NCBI GenBank assembly: GCA_034002405.1
Contig: JAVFAS010000002.1
Coordinates: forward strand, 73,449 to 137,448
From: SZUA-365 sp034002405
GTDB lineage: Bacteria; Bacteroidota; Ignavibacteria; SZUA-365
Direction: 5' to 3'
DNA: 64,000 nucleotides
In this document: positions 48,251 through 56,543 of the stretch, in pieces
Numbering within the stretch: the stretch's first letter is position 1
How the letters are laid out: each line of letters begins with the position of its first letter
Program-made: the position numbers and the translations under genes
Notes under the pieces: generated by a model
Seen by the model: the letters and a program-made list of their open reading frames with translations, nothing else
What the model was told of the DNA's origin: nothing
Database searches by the model: none

Positions 48251-48964
48251 ATGATCAACGGATCCGGGCCACGGCCGTTCTCATTCAAGGACTGCGCACT
48301 GGCCGCCATCGCAACGGGGCGGCGGGCGCGCGATTTACGCGAGCTGCGCGATCATCTGCAACAGGTGGAAATTGCCAGCATCTATTATCACTTCTGGGGT
48401 GGACGGCTGCGACCGCTCTTTGACGAAGCCGCATACCACAATGATTTCGCGGCATGGGCGCATCACGCCCTGCGCGATCATGTCGCGGCGGAACGCCTCG
48501 GGGTGATCGATCCCACCGAATTCGCGACGCTCGAGGATCTCCGGACCGAGCTGGTGGAGACACTCGAGCAGCGCCTGTACGAACTCGATACACTCCCGGT
48601 CTCCAAGGCGGACGAACAGTTCTCGTTCATCCGGTCGCAGATTGTCGTCTTCGACACCCATCGAAGCATCGCCCACCCCCGCGAACTGGCCGAGGGTCTG
48701 GCAACATCCTCGGTGAGCAGCATTTTCTACCATTTCATCGACGCGCGCCGACGGACCGCCGAGGGACGCGACGATTATTCGACCTGGCTGTCCGATTTCG
48801 GGGAGGAAGGAAACGCATTGGCCACGCGTCTGGCGGACGTCGATCCCTATTTCACCTCGCTGACCGATTTGCGTATCCAGCTCGCGGACGCCCTCGATAT
48901 GGACGGATTCGCGCCGGGCACGCTCCCGCGACGGACGACGGAGGTGCATGATGCAACAGCTTGA
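48251..48964 (+). CDS. DUF5752 family protein
   Basis: A 237-residue protein of unknown biochemical role. PFSFKDCALAAIATGRRARDLRELRDHL and IASIYYHFWGGRLRP near the N-terminus are characteristic of DUF5752 proteins, which I recall being found next to TreT-type trehalose synthases. The second half contains a related segment (ELAEGLATSSVSSIFYHFIDAR), suggesting an internal duplication. ATG 48251 is chosen because the family begins near MINGSGPRPF; a longer frame from 48128 would add an unrelated hydrophobic stretch. Its end overlaps the treT start, so the two are coupled. Confidence 0.82.
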   Translation: MINGSGPRPFSFKDCALAAIATGRRARDLRELRDHLQQVEIASIYYHFWGGRLRPLFDEAAYHNDFAAWAHHALRDHVAAERLGVIDPTEFATLEDLRTELVETLEQRLYELDTLPVSKADEQFSFIRSQIVVFDTHRSIAHPRELAEGLATSSVSSIFYHFIDARRRTAEGRDDYSTWLSDFGEEGNALATRLADVDPYFTSLTDLRIQLADALDMDGFAPGTLPRRTTEVHDATA

Positions 48965-50189
48965 AGCCTATACCGGCATTACCGGCGCCGATGTCATCGA
49001 CCAGTTACGGCAATTGGCGGCGCCCTTGCGCGGTTTGCGTGTCGTGCATGTGAATTCCACCCGCGAGGGTGGTGGTGTCGCCGAGATTCTCGCCAAACTC
49101 GTGCCGTTCATGAACGAACTCGGTATTCCCACCGCGTGGGAAGTGATCACGGGCAATGCCGATTTCTACCAATGCACCAAGCGCTTTCACAACACCCTGC
49201 AGGGTGATGCCCAGGAGATTCCGGAGTACTTGCTCCGCAACTTCGAACAAACCAATCGGGAGAATGCCGAACGGCTCCGGCCCGCGCTCGCGGACGCCGA
49301 CATCGTCTTCATCCACGATCCGCAGCCCGCACCGCTGCTCCGGGCATTCCCCCGCCGCACGGGACAATGGATCTGGCGCTGTCACATCGATGTCAGCCGA
49401 CCCCACCGTCCGGTCTGGAAATATCTGCGGCCATTTTTGGCGGGATACGACGCGAGTATCTGGTCGCTGGCGGATTTCGCGCAACCGCTTCCGCATCCGC
49501 AGTATCTGATCCCACCCAGCATCGATCCGCTGAGCGACAAGAACATCGATCTCCCGCCCGAGGAAATCGACGCGGTCCGCGACCGCTTCGACCTCGATCC
49601 GGAGCGACCGCTGCTCACGCAGGTGTCGCGCTTCGACCGTTTCAAGGATCCCGTCGGCGTGATCCGCTCATATCGGCTTGCGAAGCGGTTCGTCCCGGGT
49701 CTCCAACTCGTGCTCGCGGGCGGCGGCGCCAGCGACGATCCCGAGGGCGAGGCCGTGCTGGCGGAAGTACGGGATGCGGCGAACGGAGATCCGGATATCA
49801 AGATCCTGCTTCTCCCTCCGGACGCGCATCGTACGATCAATGCCCTGCAGCGCGCGAGCGACATCGTCATGCAGAAATCCACCAAGGAAGGATTCGGCCT
49901 GACCGTTACCGAGGCGATGTGGAAAGGTCGTCCCGTGATCGGTGGCAACACCGGCGGCATCCGCCTGCAGGTGATCAACCATCACACCGGCTTCCTCGTC
50001 AGCACGCCCGAGGGCGCCGCGCTGCGGATCCGTTACCTGCTCAATCACCGCGAGGCCCTCGACACGATGGGACGCAAGGCCCGGGAATTCGTGCGCGAGA
50101 ATTTCCTGCTCACGCGACACTTGCGCGAGTATCTCACCCTGATGCTCATCCTTCGCGGCAATCACGCCGACCGGGTGGAACTGTCATGA
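48948..50189 (+). CDS. treT: Trehalose-forming glycosyltransferase, TreT type (GT4)
   Basis: A 413-residue GT4 glycosyltransferase. The N-terminal VVHVNSTREGGGVAEIL and the C-terminal donor site KSTKEGFGLTVTEAMWKGRPVIGG match trehalose glycosyltransferring synthase, which joins NDP-glucose and free glucose to make trehalose in one step. There are two adjacent ATG codons (48948, 48951); GGAGG sits 3 or 6 bases before them, favouring 48951. It overlaps the DUF5752 gene by 17 bases and is 21 bases before otsB. Close relatives act on other sugars, so trehalose is supported mainly by the operon. Confidence 0.88.
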   Translation: MMQQLEAYTGITGADVIDQLRQLAAPLRGLRVVHVNSTREGGGVAEILAKLVPFMNELGIPTAWEVITGNADFYQCTKRFHNTLQGDAQEIPEYLLRNFEQTNRENAERLRPALADADIVFIHDPQPAPLLRAFPRRTGQWIWRCHIDVSRPHRPVWKYLRPFLAGYDASIWSLADFAQPLPHPQYLIPPSIDPLSDKNIDLPPEEIDAVRDRFDLDPERPLLTQVSRFDRFKDPVGVIRSYRLAKRFVPGLQLVLAGGGASDDPEGEAVLAEVRDAANGDPDIKILLLPPDAHRTINALQRASDIVMQKSTKEGFGLTVTEAMWKGRPVIGGNTGGIRLQVINHHTGFLVSTPEGAALRIRYLLNHREALDTMGRKAREFVRENFLLTRHLREYLTLMLILRGNHADRVELS

Positions 50190-50210
50190 TCGGGGATCTG
50201 TGATCCGGAT

Positions 50211-50993
50211 ATGAACATCCTGAACTCCGATATTGATCTCCCCGAATTCTTCACCCGTGTCCGGGACGCCACGCAGCGCCTCCTGCTGCTCGACTACGAC
50301 GGCACGCTGGCTCCGTTCACGACGGATCGCGGCGCGGCCCGACCGTACCCGGAAATCACGCCACTGCTCGAGGCGCTGATCACCCATCCCGCATGCCGGA
50401 CCGTGCTGATCAGCGGACGTTCGGTCGAGGATCTTCGGGCACTGCTCCCGTTCGATTCCGTACCGGAGATCTGGGGTTCGCACGGCTGGGAGCACCTGCG
50501 GGCGGATGGCCGGATGATTCCGCCGACACTGCCGCGGACCACCGCGCGGGTGCTCGCCGAGGAATGGGCGTGGCTGACGGCCAGCGTTCCCGCGCACCTG
50601 GCCGAGCGCAAGCCCGCATCGGTGGCCGTACACTGGCGTGGTCTCGATGCCGAGACACAGATCGTCCTGCGCGCGCTGGCGCTCCGGCGATGGCGCGCGC
50701 CGCGCATGGCGGAGGGACTGGAGCTTCATCCCTTCGATGGCGGACTGGAATTGCGTGCGAGCGGCCGCAACAAGGGTGACGCGGTGCGTGCCCTGCTTGG
50801 AGAGTATGACACACCACCGGCCACTGCCTATCTCGGCGACGACGCGACCGATGAAGATGCCTTCGCGGCGCTGACCGGCTCGGGCCTGCGCGTGCTGGTT
50901 CGTCCCCAACCGCGGGAAACGCGGGCGGATGTGCATCTTGTCCCGCCCGATGAACTGCATTGGTTTCTTGAACAATGGAGACAGCACCTGTGA
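50211..50993 (+). CDS. otsB: Trehalose-6-phosphate phosphatase
   Basis: A HAD-superfamily phosphatase of 260 residues that converts trehalose 6-phosphate to trehalose. The nucleophile and acid are D28 and D30 in LLLDYDGTLAP. The SGR motif (LISGRSVEDL), NKGDAV and the Mg-site GDDATDEDAF are all present. Length is normal for bacterial OtsB. It overlaps the mscS-type gene by 19 bases, and its usual partner otsA follows after that gene. Confidence 0.95.
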   Translation: MNILNSDIDLPEFFTRVRDATQRLLLLDYDGTLAPFTTDRGAARPYPEITPLLEALITHPACRTVLISGRSVEDLRALLPFDSVPEIWGSHGWEHLRADGRMIPPTLPRTTARVLAEEWAWLTASVPAHLAERKPASVAVHWRGLDAETQIVLRALALRRWRAPRMAEGLELHPFDGGLELRASGRNKGDAVRALLGEYDTPPATAYLGDDATDEDAFAALTGSGLRVLVRPQPRETRADVHLVPPDELHWFLEQWRQHL

Positions 50994-52087
50994 TCGCGTT
51001 CATTGCACAATCCTTTGCCGGAAATCCCTGGATCGACTGGTTGATCGCCGCGGGAATCGCCGCGGGGGCCACCACGGCACTGATCGTGACCAAACGCCTT
51101 GTCACGGCGCGACTTGTCCGTCTGGCGGAGCGTACCCGGACCGATGTCGACGACATGCTTACCGGCCTCCTGCAACGCATCAGTCCCTTCTACCTCCTGA
51201 TTGTCGGACTCTACGCGGGGAGTTGGTGGCTCGCGGTGCCCGATGGGACACGATCGGTGCTCGATCAGGTGTTCTTCATCGCGACCATGATTCAGCTCGG
51301 CGTGTGGGGTGGCCGCGTGCTGACGTGGCTGCTCACGAAAAGCACGCGCCTGCAGGAGTTCGAGGATCCGTCCGCCCAGACCATGCTCAACGTCCTCGGG
51401 TTCAGCAGTCGGCTGCTGCTCTGGTCGATCGTTTTCCTGATCGTGCTCGACAATCTCGGGGTAAACATCACCACACTCATTGCCAGCATGGGCATCGGCG
51501 GGATCGCCGTCGCCCTCGCCGCGCAGAGCATCCTCGGGGAATTATTCGCCTCGTTGTCGATCGCCATGGACAAGCCCTTTGTCATCGGTGATTTCATCGT
51601 CATCGACAGCTTCATGGGAAACATCGAGAAAATCGGCATGCGGACGACACAGATCCGGAGCCTGTCGGGCGAGCTGATCATCTTTTCCAATACGGATCTG
51701 CTCAAGAGTCGCGTGCGCAATTTCAAGCGGATGCAGGAGCGCCGCATCCTGTTCACGCTCGATGTCGAATACGGCACACCCGCGGAAACGCTGGCACGCA
51801 TCCCGGACATGGTGCGCGGCATCATCGAGGTGGAGGAGATGACCCGCTTCGAGCGTGGGCATTTCAAATCCTATGGCGGCTCCTCGCTGGTGTTCGAGTT
51901 TGTGTATTACGTCCTCTCCCGTGAATACAACGACTTCATGGACATTCAGCAGCGCATCAATTTCGCGATTTACCGTGCCTTCGAGCACGAAGGGATCGCC
52001 TTCGCGTTTCCGTCGCAAACGGTGTATTTCCGTCGTGACGATGGCGCCGGTGAAACCATTCACTCATCATCCCCGGAGCAGATGTAA
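50975..52087 (+). CDS. MscS-family mechanosensitive channel
   Basis: A 370-residue inner-membrane channel. Hydrophobic segments near residues 20-40, 70-90, 100-120 and 140-160 precede the pore-lining MscS helix GIGGIAVALAAQSILGELFA. The conserved beta-domain follows (DKPFVIGDFIVI, IGMRTTQIRSLSGELIIFSN). Such channels open on membrane tension during osmotic down-shock and release solutes. It is embedded between otsB (19-base overlap) and otsA (1-base overlap), so it is very probably produced together with trehalose-synthesis enzymes. Confidence 0.94.
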   Translation: METAPVIAFIAQSFAGNPWIDWLIAAGIAAGATTALIVTKRLVTARLVRLAERTRTDVDDMLTGLLQRISPFYLLIVGLYAGSWWLAVPDGTRSVLDQVFFIATMIQLGVWGGRVLTWLLTKSTRLQEFEDPSAQTMLNVLGFSSRLLLWSIVFLIVLDNLGVNITTLIASMGIGGIAVALAAQSILGELFASLSIAMDKPFVIGDFIVIDSFMGNIEKIGMRTTQIRSLSGELIIFSNTDLLKSRVRNFKRMQERRILFTLDVEYGTPAETLARIPDMVRGIIEVEEMTRFERGHFKSYGGSSLVFEFVYYVLSREYNDFMDIQQRINFAIYRAFEHEGIAFAFPSQTVYFRRDDGAGETIHSSSPEQM

Positions 52088-53607
52088 TGGAACGCATGAT
52101 GGAAACGACCACGCGCGAATCCGGCAGGCTCGTCATCGTCTCGAATCGTCTGCCGGTGGTGTTCGAACGAGGCGAGGACGGTTTGCGCACGCGGCCGGGT
52201 TCGGGTGGACTCGTCACGGCACTCGGTCCCGTATTGCGCGATCGCGGCGGCATCTGGATCGGTTGGTCGGGTTTGCCCGACAGCGATCACGAGGAGGTCC
52301 ACCAGCGACTCAGCGACACCTCCCGTTCCGCCGGCTACGAACTGCGGGCGGTCCCGCTCAGCGCCGAGGAACTCGCACAGTACTATCATGGCTTCGCCAA
52401 CGAAATTCTCTGGCCGCTGTTTCACGACCTGCATTCGCACTGCAACTTTGATCCCGCGTACTGGGACGCCTATCGCGCGGTGAATCTCAAATTCGCGCGG
52501 CATATCCAGGAAGCCGTGTTACCGGATGATTTCGTCTGGATTCACGACTACCATCTCATGCGGGCGGCCTCCGAATTGCGTGCGCTCGGGACGCGCAATC
52601 CGCTCGGATTCTTCCTGCATATCCCGTTTCCCCCACCCGATATTTTCTTGAAGCTCCCCTGGCGGTTTCAAATCCTCGAGGCCCTTCTGGCCCACGATTT
52701 GATCGGCTTTCAAACCATGCGCGACAAGCGGAATTTCATCCATTGCGTGCGCATGCTGCTGCCGGAGGTCCCCGTGCGCACCACCGGAGGTTTCCACCTG
52801 CTGCGCTCCGACGGACGCGAGCAGCGCGCGGGTGTGTTCCCGATCAGTATCGATGTACGGGAGTTCCAGCGTCTCGCGCAGTCCCAGGAAGTGTCGGAAT
52901 CCGCATGGTATATCCACGAGGCATTGCCGGAGCGGCAGATCGTGCTCGGTGTCGACCGCCTCGATTACACCAAGGGAATTCCCTACCGGCTCGAGGCCTT
53001 CCGCGACCTGTTGCGCCGCTATCCCGAAGTGCGCGGAGACATCACCCTCGTGCAGGTCGTCGTGCCCAGCCGCACCGATATTCCGGAATATCATGGGTTG
53101 AAAACGGAAATCGAACGTCTCGTCGGAGAAATCAACGGCGAGTTCACCAGCACAGGCTGGATTCCCATCCACTACTACTTCCGTCACCTGACACGGGGCG
53201 AACTGCTCGGGTATTACCGCACCGCGGAGATCGCCCTGATCACGCCGATCAAGGATGGCATGAATCTCGTCGCCAAGGAGTATGTCGCCTGCAACATCGA
53301 ATATAACGGTGTGTTGATTCTGAGCGAATTCGCCGGGGCGGCGGCGCAGTTGCACCGCGATGCCCTGCTGGTCAATCCCTATGACATCAAAGGTACCGCC
53401 GACGCCTTGCACACGGCCTTCACCATGCCCGACGAAGAGCGCCGCCGCCGCATGCGCCGCATGCGTGCCACCGTGCGCCGCTACGATATTTACCGGTGGG
53501 TGGAGTCCTTTCTCGACGCCGCCGCATCGCGGCATCTGCACGATTTCCCCGTGGTTTCCGAGTACGTCCCGCAGATCGATACGCGCGACCTCGGTGTGTC
53601 CATCTGA
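52087..53607 (+). CDS. otsA: Trehalose-6-phosphate synthase
   Basis: A GT20 glycosyltransferase of 506 residues that makes trehalose 6-phosphate from a nucleoside-diphosphate glucose and glucose 6-phosphate. Visible family motifs are VSNRLPVVF, the GGLVTAL loop, the catalytic region WIHDYHLM, GVDRLDYTKGIPYRLEAF and DGMNLVAKEYVA. The start ATG shares one base with the mscS stop (TAATG). It is the last gene of the operon; no hairpin terminator is obvious, but an 18-bp direct repeat lies 30 bases downstream. Confidence 0.96.
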   Translation: MERMMETTTRESGRLVIVSNRLPVVFERGEDGLRTRPGSGGLVTALGPVLRDRGGIWIGWSGLPDSDHEEVHQRLSDTSRSAGYELRAVPLSAEELAQYYHGFANEILWPLFHDLHSHCNFDPAYWDAYRAVNLKFARHIQEAVLPDDFVWIHDYHLMRAASELRALGTRNPLGFFLHIPFPPPDIFLKLPWRFQILEALLAHDLIGFQTMRDKRNFIHCVRMLLPEVPVRTTGGFHLLRSDGREQRAGVFPISIDVREFQRLAQSQEVSESAWYIHEALPERQIVLGVDRLDYTKGIPYRLEAFRDLLRRYPEVRGDITLVQVVVPSRTDIPEYHGLKTEIERLVGEINGEFTSTGWIPIHYYFRHLTRGELLGYYRTAEIALITPIKDGMNLVAKEYVACNIEYNGVLILSEFAGAAAQLHRDALLVNPYDIKGTADALHTAFTMPDEERRRRMRRMRATVRRYDIYRWVESFLDAAASRHLHDFPVVSEYVPQIDTRDLGVSI

Positions 53608-53636
53608 CCACGCTTCCGTGAACCGCTTCACGTTGG

Positions 53637-53672
53637 CGCGTTGTTCAGCACCCGCGCGTTGTTCAGGACCCG
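53637..53672. repeat. 18-bp tandem duplication after otsA
   Basis: CGCGTTGTTCAGCACCCG at 53637-53654 and the same with one change (GGACCCG) at 53655-53672. It lies between otsA and dapF. Confidence 0.85.
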
Positions 53673-53713
53673 CGGTTCCCGCCTTCGTGCTGGCATGCGC
53701 GCATGAAAACCCG

Positions 53714-53721
53714 TAAGTTTC
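53714..53721 (+). promoter_or_regulatory. -7-like element very close to the dapF start
   Basis: TAAGTTTC ends only 7 bases before the dapF ATG at 53729. If used, transcription would begin at or next to the start codon, giving a leaderless message. Confidence 0.25.
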
Positions 53722-53728
53722 GGGCATC

Positions 53729-54652
53729 ATGCGACGCATCCCATTCACCAAGGCCCATGGCGCGAAAAACGATTTTGTGATTGTCGATGATCGCGCACGC
53801 AGACTCGACGACACATGCAGGCGGGAGTTCGCGCAACGGAGCGCGCATCGACGCACGGGCATCGGATCGGACGGGACGATATTCATCGAGAATTCGGAGA
53901 CATGCGACTTCCGCATGGCTTTCTACAATCCTGACGGTTCGGTGGGCTCGATGTGCGGCAACGGCGGACGCTGCGCGGCATTGTATGCCTTCGTCCGTGG
54001 CATCGCTCCAGCGGAGATGCGATTCACGGTGTTGGAGCGGATCTACACGGCGCACATACTCCCGGACACATCACCGCCGGATGCGGATGCATGCAGGCCG
54101 GATGCGGATGCATGCAGGATGGAACAGGCGCACGTCCGCCTCTCCTTCCCACGGCCTCTGGAGATTGAGCTCGGTCTGACGCTCACGACCGAACTGGGTG
54201 TCATCACCGCCGCCTATGTCGACAACGGGGCACCGCATCTCGTGATTTTCACCGACGATCTGCCGGCGTCGCTGCATGCGGCGTTCGATGATCTGGACAT
54301 GGAACGCGTGGGGGCACTGTTGCGCCATCATGAACGATTCGCCCCGCGCGGCTGCAATGTGAATGTCCTCGAACCGATGTCCGACGACACAATCCGTATC
54401 CGCACCTTCGAGAAAGGTGTGGAAGCGGAAACTTGGGCGTGCGGCACCGGAACGCTCGCGGCGGGCATGATCGCGCAGCACCGCTTGGGTGCGCCCCCTC
54501 CCGTCCGCCTCCGCACGCACGGCGATGATCTGCTTGTCGTGCACTTCCTCCCCGATTCCAACGTCCTCCCGGACGCACCGGAATACTATGCGCGGGATCT
54601 CGCGCTCGAAGGACCGGCCGTGCTGGTCTTCGACGGCAGTTATCAATTCTAG
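53729..54652 (+). CDS. dapF: Diaminopimelate epimerase
   Basis: A cofactor-independent racemase of 307 residues that converts LL- to meso-diaminopimelate for lysine and peptidoglycan synthesis. Both catalytic cysteines are present: C76 in SMCGNGGRC and C238 in WACGTGTLA. An in-frame 21-base duplication adds PDADACR twice at residues 117-130, in a loop where the family has no conserved sequence, which makes the protein somewhat longer than usual. Immediate upstream sequence lacks a Shine-Dalgarno and has a -7-like box almost at the start codon. Confidence 0.95.
   Translation: MRRIPFTKAHGAKNDFVIVDDRARRLDDTCRREFAQRSAHRRTGIGSDGTIFIENSETCDFRMAFYNPDGSVGSMCGNGGRCAALYAFVRGIAPAEMRFTVLERIYTAHILPDTSPPDADACRPDADACRMEQAHVRLSFPRPLEIELGLTLTTELGVITAAYVDNGAPHLVIFTDDLPASLHAAFDDLDMERVGALLRHHERFAPRGCNVNVLEPMSDDTIRIRTFEKGVEAETWACGTGTLAAGMIAQHRLGAPPPVRLRTHGDDLLVVHFLPDSNVLPDAPEYYARDLALEGPAVLVFDGSYQF
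54077..54118. repeat. 21-bp in-frame tandem duplication inside dapF
   Basis: Two identical 21-base units (54077-54097, 54098-54118), each coding PDADACR. Confidence 0.92.
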
Positions 54653-54715
54653 AACACGCGGAAACGGAATTCTTCGGATGATGCATGCGCGCGATCACAC
54701 GTGGTGATCACGGCG

Positions 54716-56542
54716 TCAGCGAAGGATCACGTGTCCCCACGCCGGTATGCTGATGCGCAGAAGGCGACGCTCGCGTGTGACGGTTCCGGAGGAGAGCAGA
54801 TTGTGGCCTTGCAGTCCGTCGGGGACGGGGCAGGTGAAGGAGGCGGTTTTCGCCGAGAGGTTCACCGCGACGAATACCGGATGCGACTCATCGATGGTGC
54901 GCACGAAGGCCATCACCGACGGTGCGTCGTTGACGGCAACGGGATGGAAGTCCCCGCGTCGCAGGGGCTCGTGCGCGGCGCGCAGCGCGTTGAGCGCGGT
55001 ATAGAGTTTTCTGAAGTCCAGCGAGTCGCTGTTCCAGTCGATGTCCTCTTTCTCGAAGAGACTCATACGGACACGCGTGCCGACCTCCTGTCCATTGTAG
55101 ATCAGCGGCACGCCCGGAATGGTATGCAGGAGCACCGCGGCGGCACGGGCGGCTTCGGGGCCCAACCATTCGACCGCCGGTGCGTCATAGGCATTCTTGT
55201 CATGATTCGTCGTGAAACGCAGACGCAGTGCATGCCGCGGATAACGGAAGCGTTCACGCGTCAATACCTCCGCGAACTCCGCCACTGGCAGGGTCCCACG
55301 CACGAGGGGACGCAGGATGTCGTAGGTATTCCAGGCGTAGGTAAGATCGAAGGCATCGATGTGCAGCGAGGGTTCGGCGCCCTCGGCCAGCATCATCACG
55401 GGCTTGATTTCGCGCAGCGCGGCAATGGCATCGACCCAGAAATCATGGGGCACCATCTCCGCGACATCGCAGCGGTAGCCGTCGATGCCGATATCGCGCA
55501 CCCAGTAGAGCATCATGTCCTTCATGTACGCCCGCAGTCCCGGCGCGTCGTAGTCGAGATCGGCGACGTCGTGCCAGTCCGCGTTGGGCGAGACGATGGT
55601 GCTGTCCGCATCCATCGTGTACCACTCGGGATGCTCGGTGATCATCGGATTGTCCCACGCCGTGTGATTCGCGACGAGGTCGATGATGATGTGCATCCCC
55701 TGCACATGTGCTTCGGCGACCAGGGACTTGAAATCGTCGAGTGTGCCGAATTCGGGATTGATCCCGTAATAATCCTGCACGGCATACGGACTGCCCAGAC
55801 TACCCTTGCGGTTGACCTTGCCAACGGGATGGATCGGCATCAGCCACAGTACGGTCACGCCCATGTCGCGCAATTCGGGGAGCCGTTGCTCGAGCGCGCG
55901 GAACGTCCCTTCCTCCGAAAACGAACGGAGGTAGACTTCATAGATCACCGCATCCCGCACCCAGTCGGCGCTTTCCACCGGTTTCATGTCGAAGTATTTC
56001 CCGCGCAGGAGTTCCTCCTCTTCCACGAAAGCCCGGAGTTCGACCGAGCCAATCAGTCCACCGGGACCCGCGATGTCCTCGACACGCACGACCAGGTGGT
56101 TGTCCGTGTCCCGCAGCACGCCGGTGACATCGAACCAGAACCGTTGCCCGTAGCCTCGATGCTCACCCAGCTTCGTGCCGTTCAGCCAGACAGTGGCGTT
56201 ATCGTCGACGGCATCGAAGATCAGCGCCTGCGACATCGCGGTATCGATGTCGGCATCGAAGACGCGGCGGTACCATCCGGCGCCGTCATAGCTGGCGAGG
56301 TCGCGCCGCTGGTCCCAACTTCCCGGCACCGTGAGGGTATCCCACTTCCTGTTATCGGATTTCAGGAACCATTTTTCCTTTTCCCCGATGCCACGTGGGT
56401 CGGGGCGGAATTGCCAGGTGCCATCGAGGTTCAGCGAGGGACGATCCGGATTTTCCTCGCGCCGGATGCGGCAGGAAACCAGCGTCAACATGGCGAACAG
56501 CAGCAGCAGCAGGGTGCGGACGGACGCGGAATGACGATGCAT
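54716..56542 (-). CDS. GH13 alpha-amylase-family lipoprotein with N-terminal beta-sandwich domain
   Basis: A 608-residue predicted lipoprotein; the signal sequence ends with the lipobox LVSC (C24). Residues about 45-180 resemble the sugar-binding jelly roll of GH2 enzymes (TWQFRPDP, LTVPGSWDQ, GAGWYRRVF, ATVWLNGTKLGEHRGY). The rest is a GH13 barrel with nucleophile D359 (GYRCDVAEM), acid/base Glu in MMLAEGAEP and TTNHDKNA, plus the ANHTAWDNP motif. All catalytic residues are intact, so it should act on alpha-glucans or related sugars at the cell envelope. It starts one base after the pfkA stop, with GGAG within the pfkA end, so the genes are coupled. Confidence 0.9.
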   Translation of the reverse strand: MHRHSASVRTLLLLLFAMLTLVSCRIRREENPDRPSLNLDGTWQFRPDPRGIGEKEKWFLKSDNRKWDTLTVPGSWDQRRDLASYDGAGWYRRVFDADIDTAMSQALIFDAVDDNATVWLNGTKLGEHRGYGQRFWFDVTGVLRDTDNHLVVRVEDIAGPGGLIGSVELRAFVEEEELLRGKYFDMKPVESADWVRDAVIYEVYLRSFSEEGTFRALEQRLPELRDMGVTVLWLMPIHPVGKVNRKGSLGSPYAVQDYYGINPEFGTLDDFKSLVAEAHVQGMHIIIDLVANHTAWDNPMITEHPEWYTMDADSTIVSPNADWHDVADLDYDAPGLRAYMKDMMLYWVRDIGIDGYRCDVAEMVPHDFWVDAIAALREIKPVMMLAEGAEPSLHIDAFDLTYAWNTYDILRPLVRGTLPVAEFAEVLTRERFRYPRHALRLRFTTNHDKNAYDAPAVEWLGPEAARAAAVLLHTIPGVPLIYNGQEVGTRVRMSLFEKEDIDWNSDSLDFRKLYTALNALRAAHEPLRRGDFHPVAVNDAPSVMAFVRTIDESHPVFVAVNLSAKTASFTCPVPDGLQGHNLLSSGTVTRERRLLRISIPAWGHVILR

Positions 56543-56543
56543 A

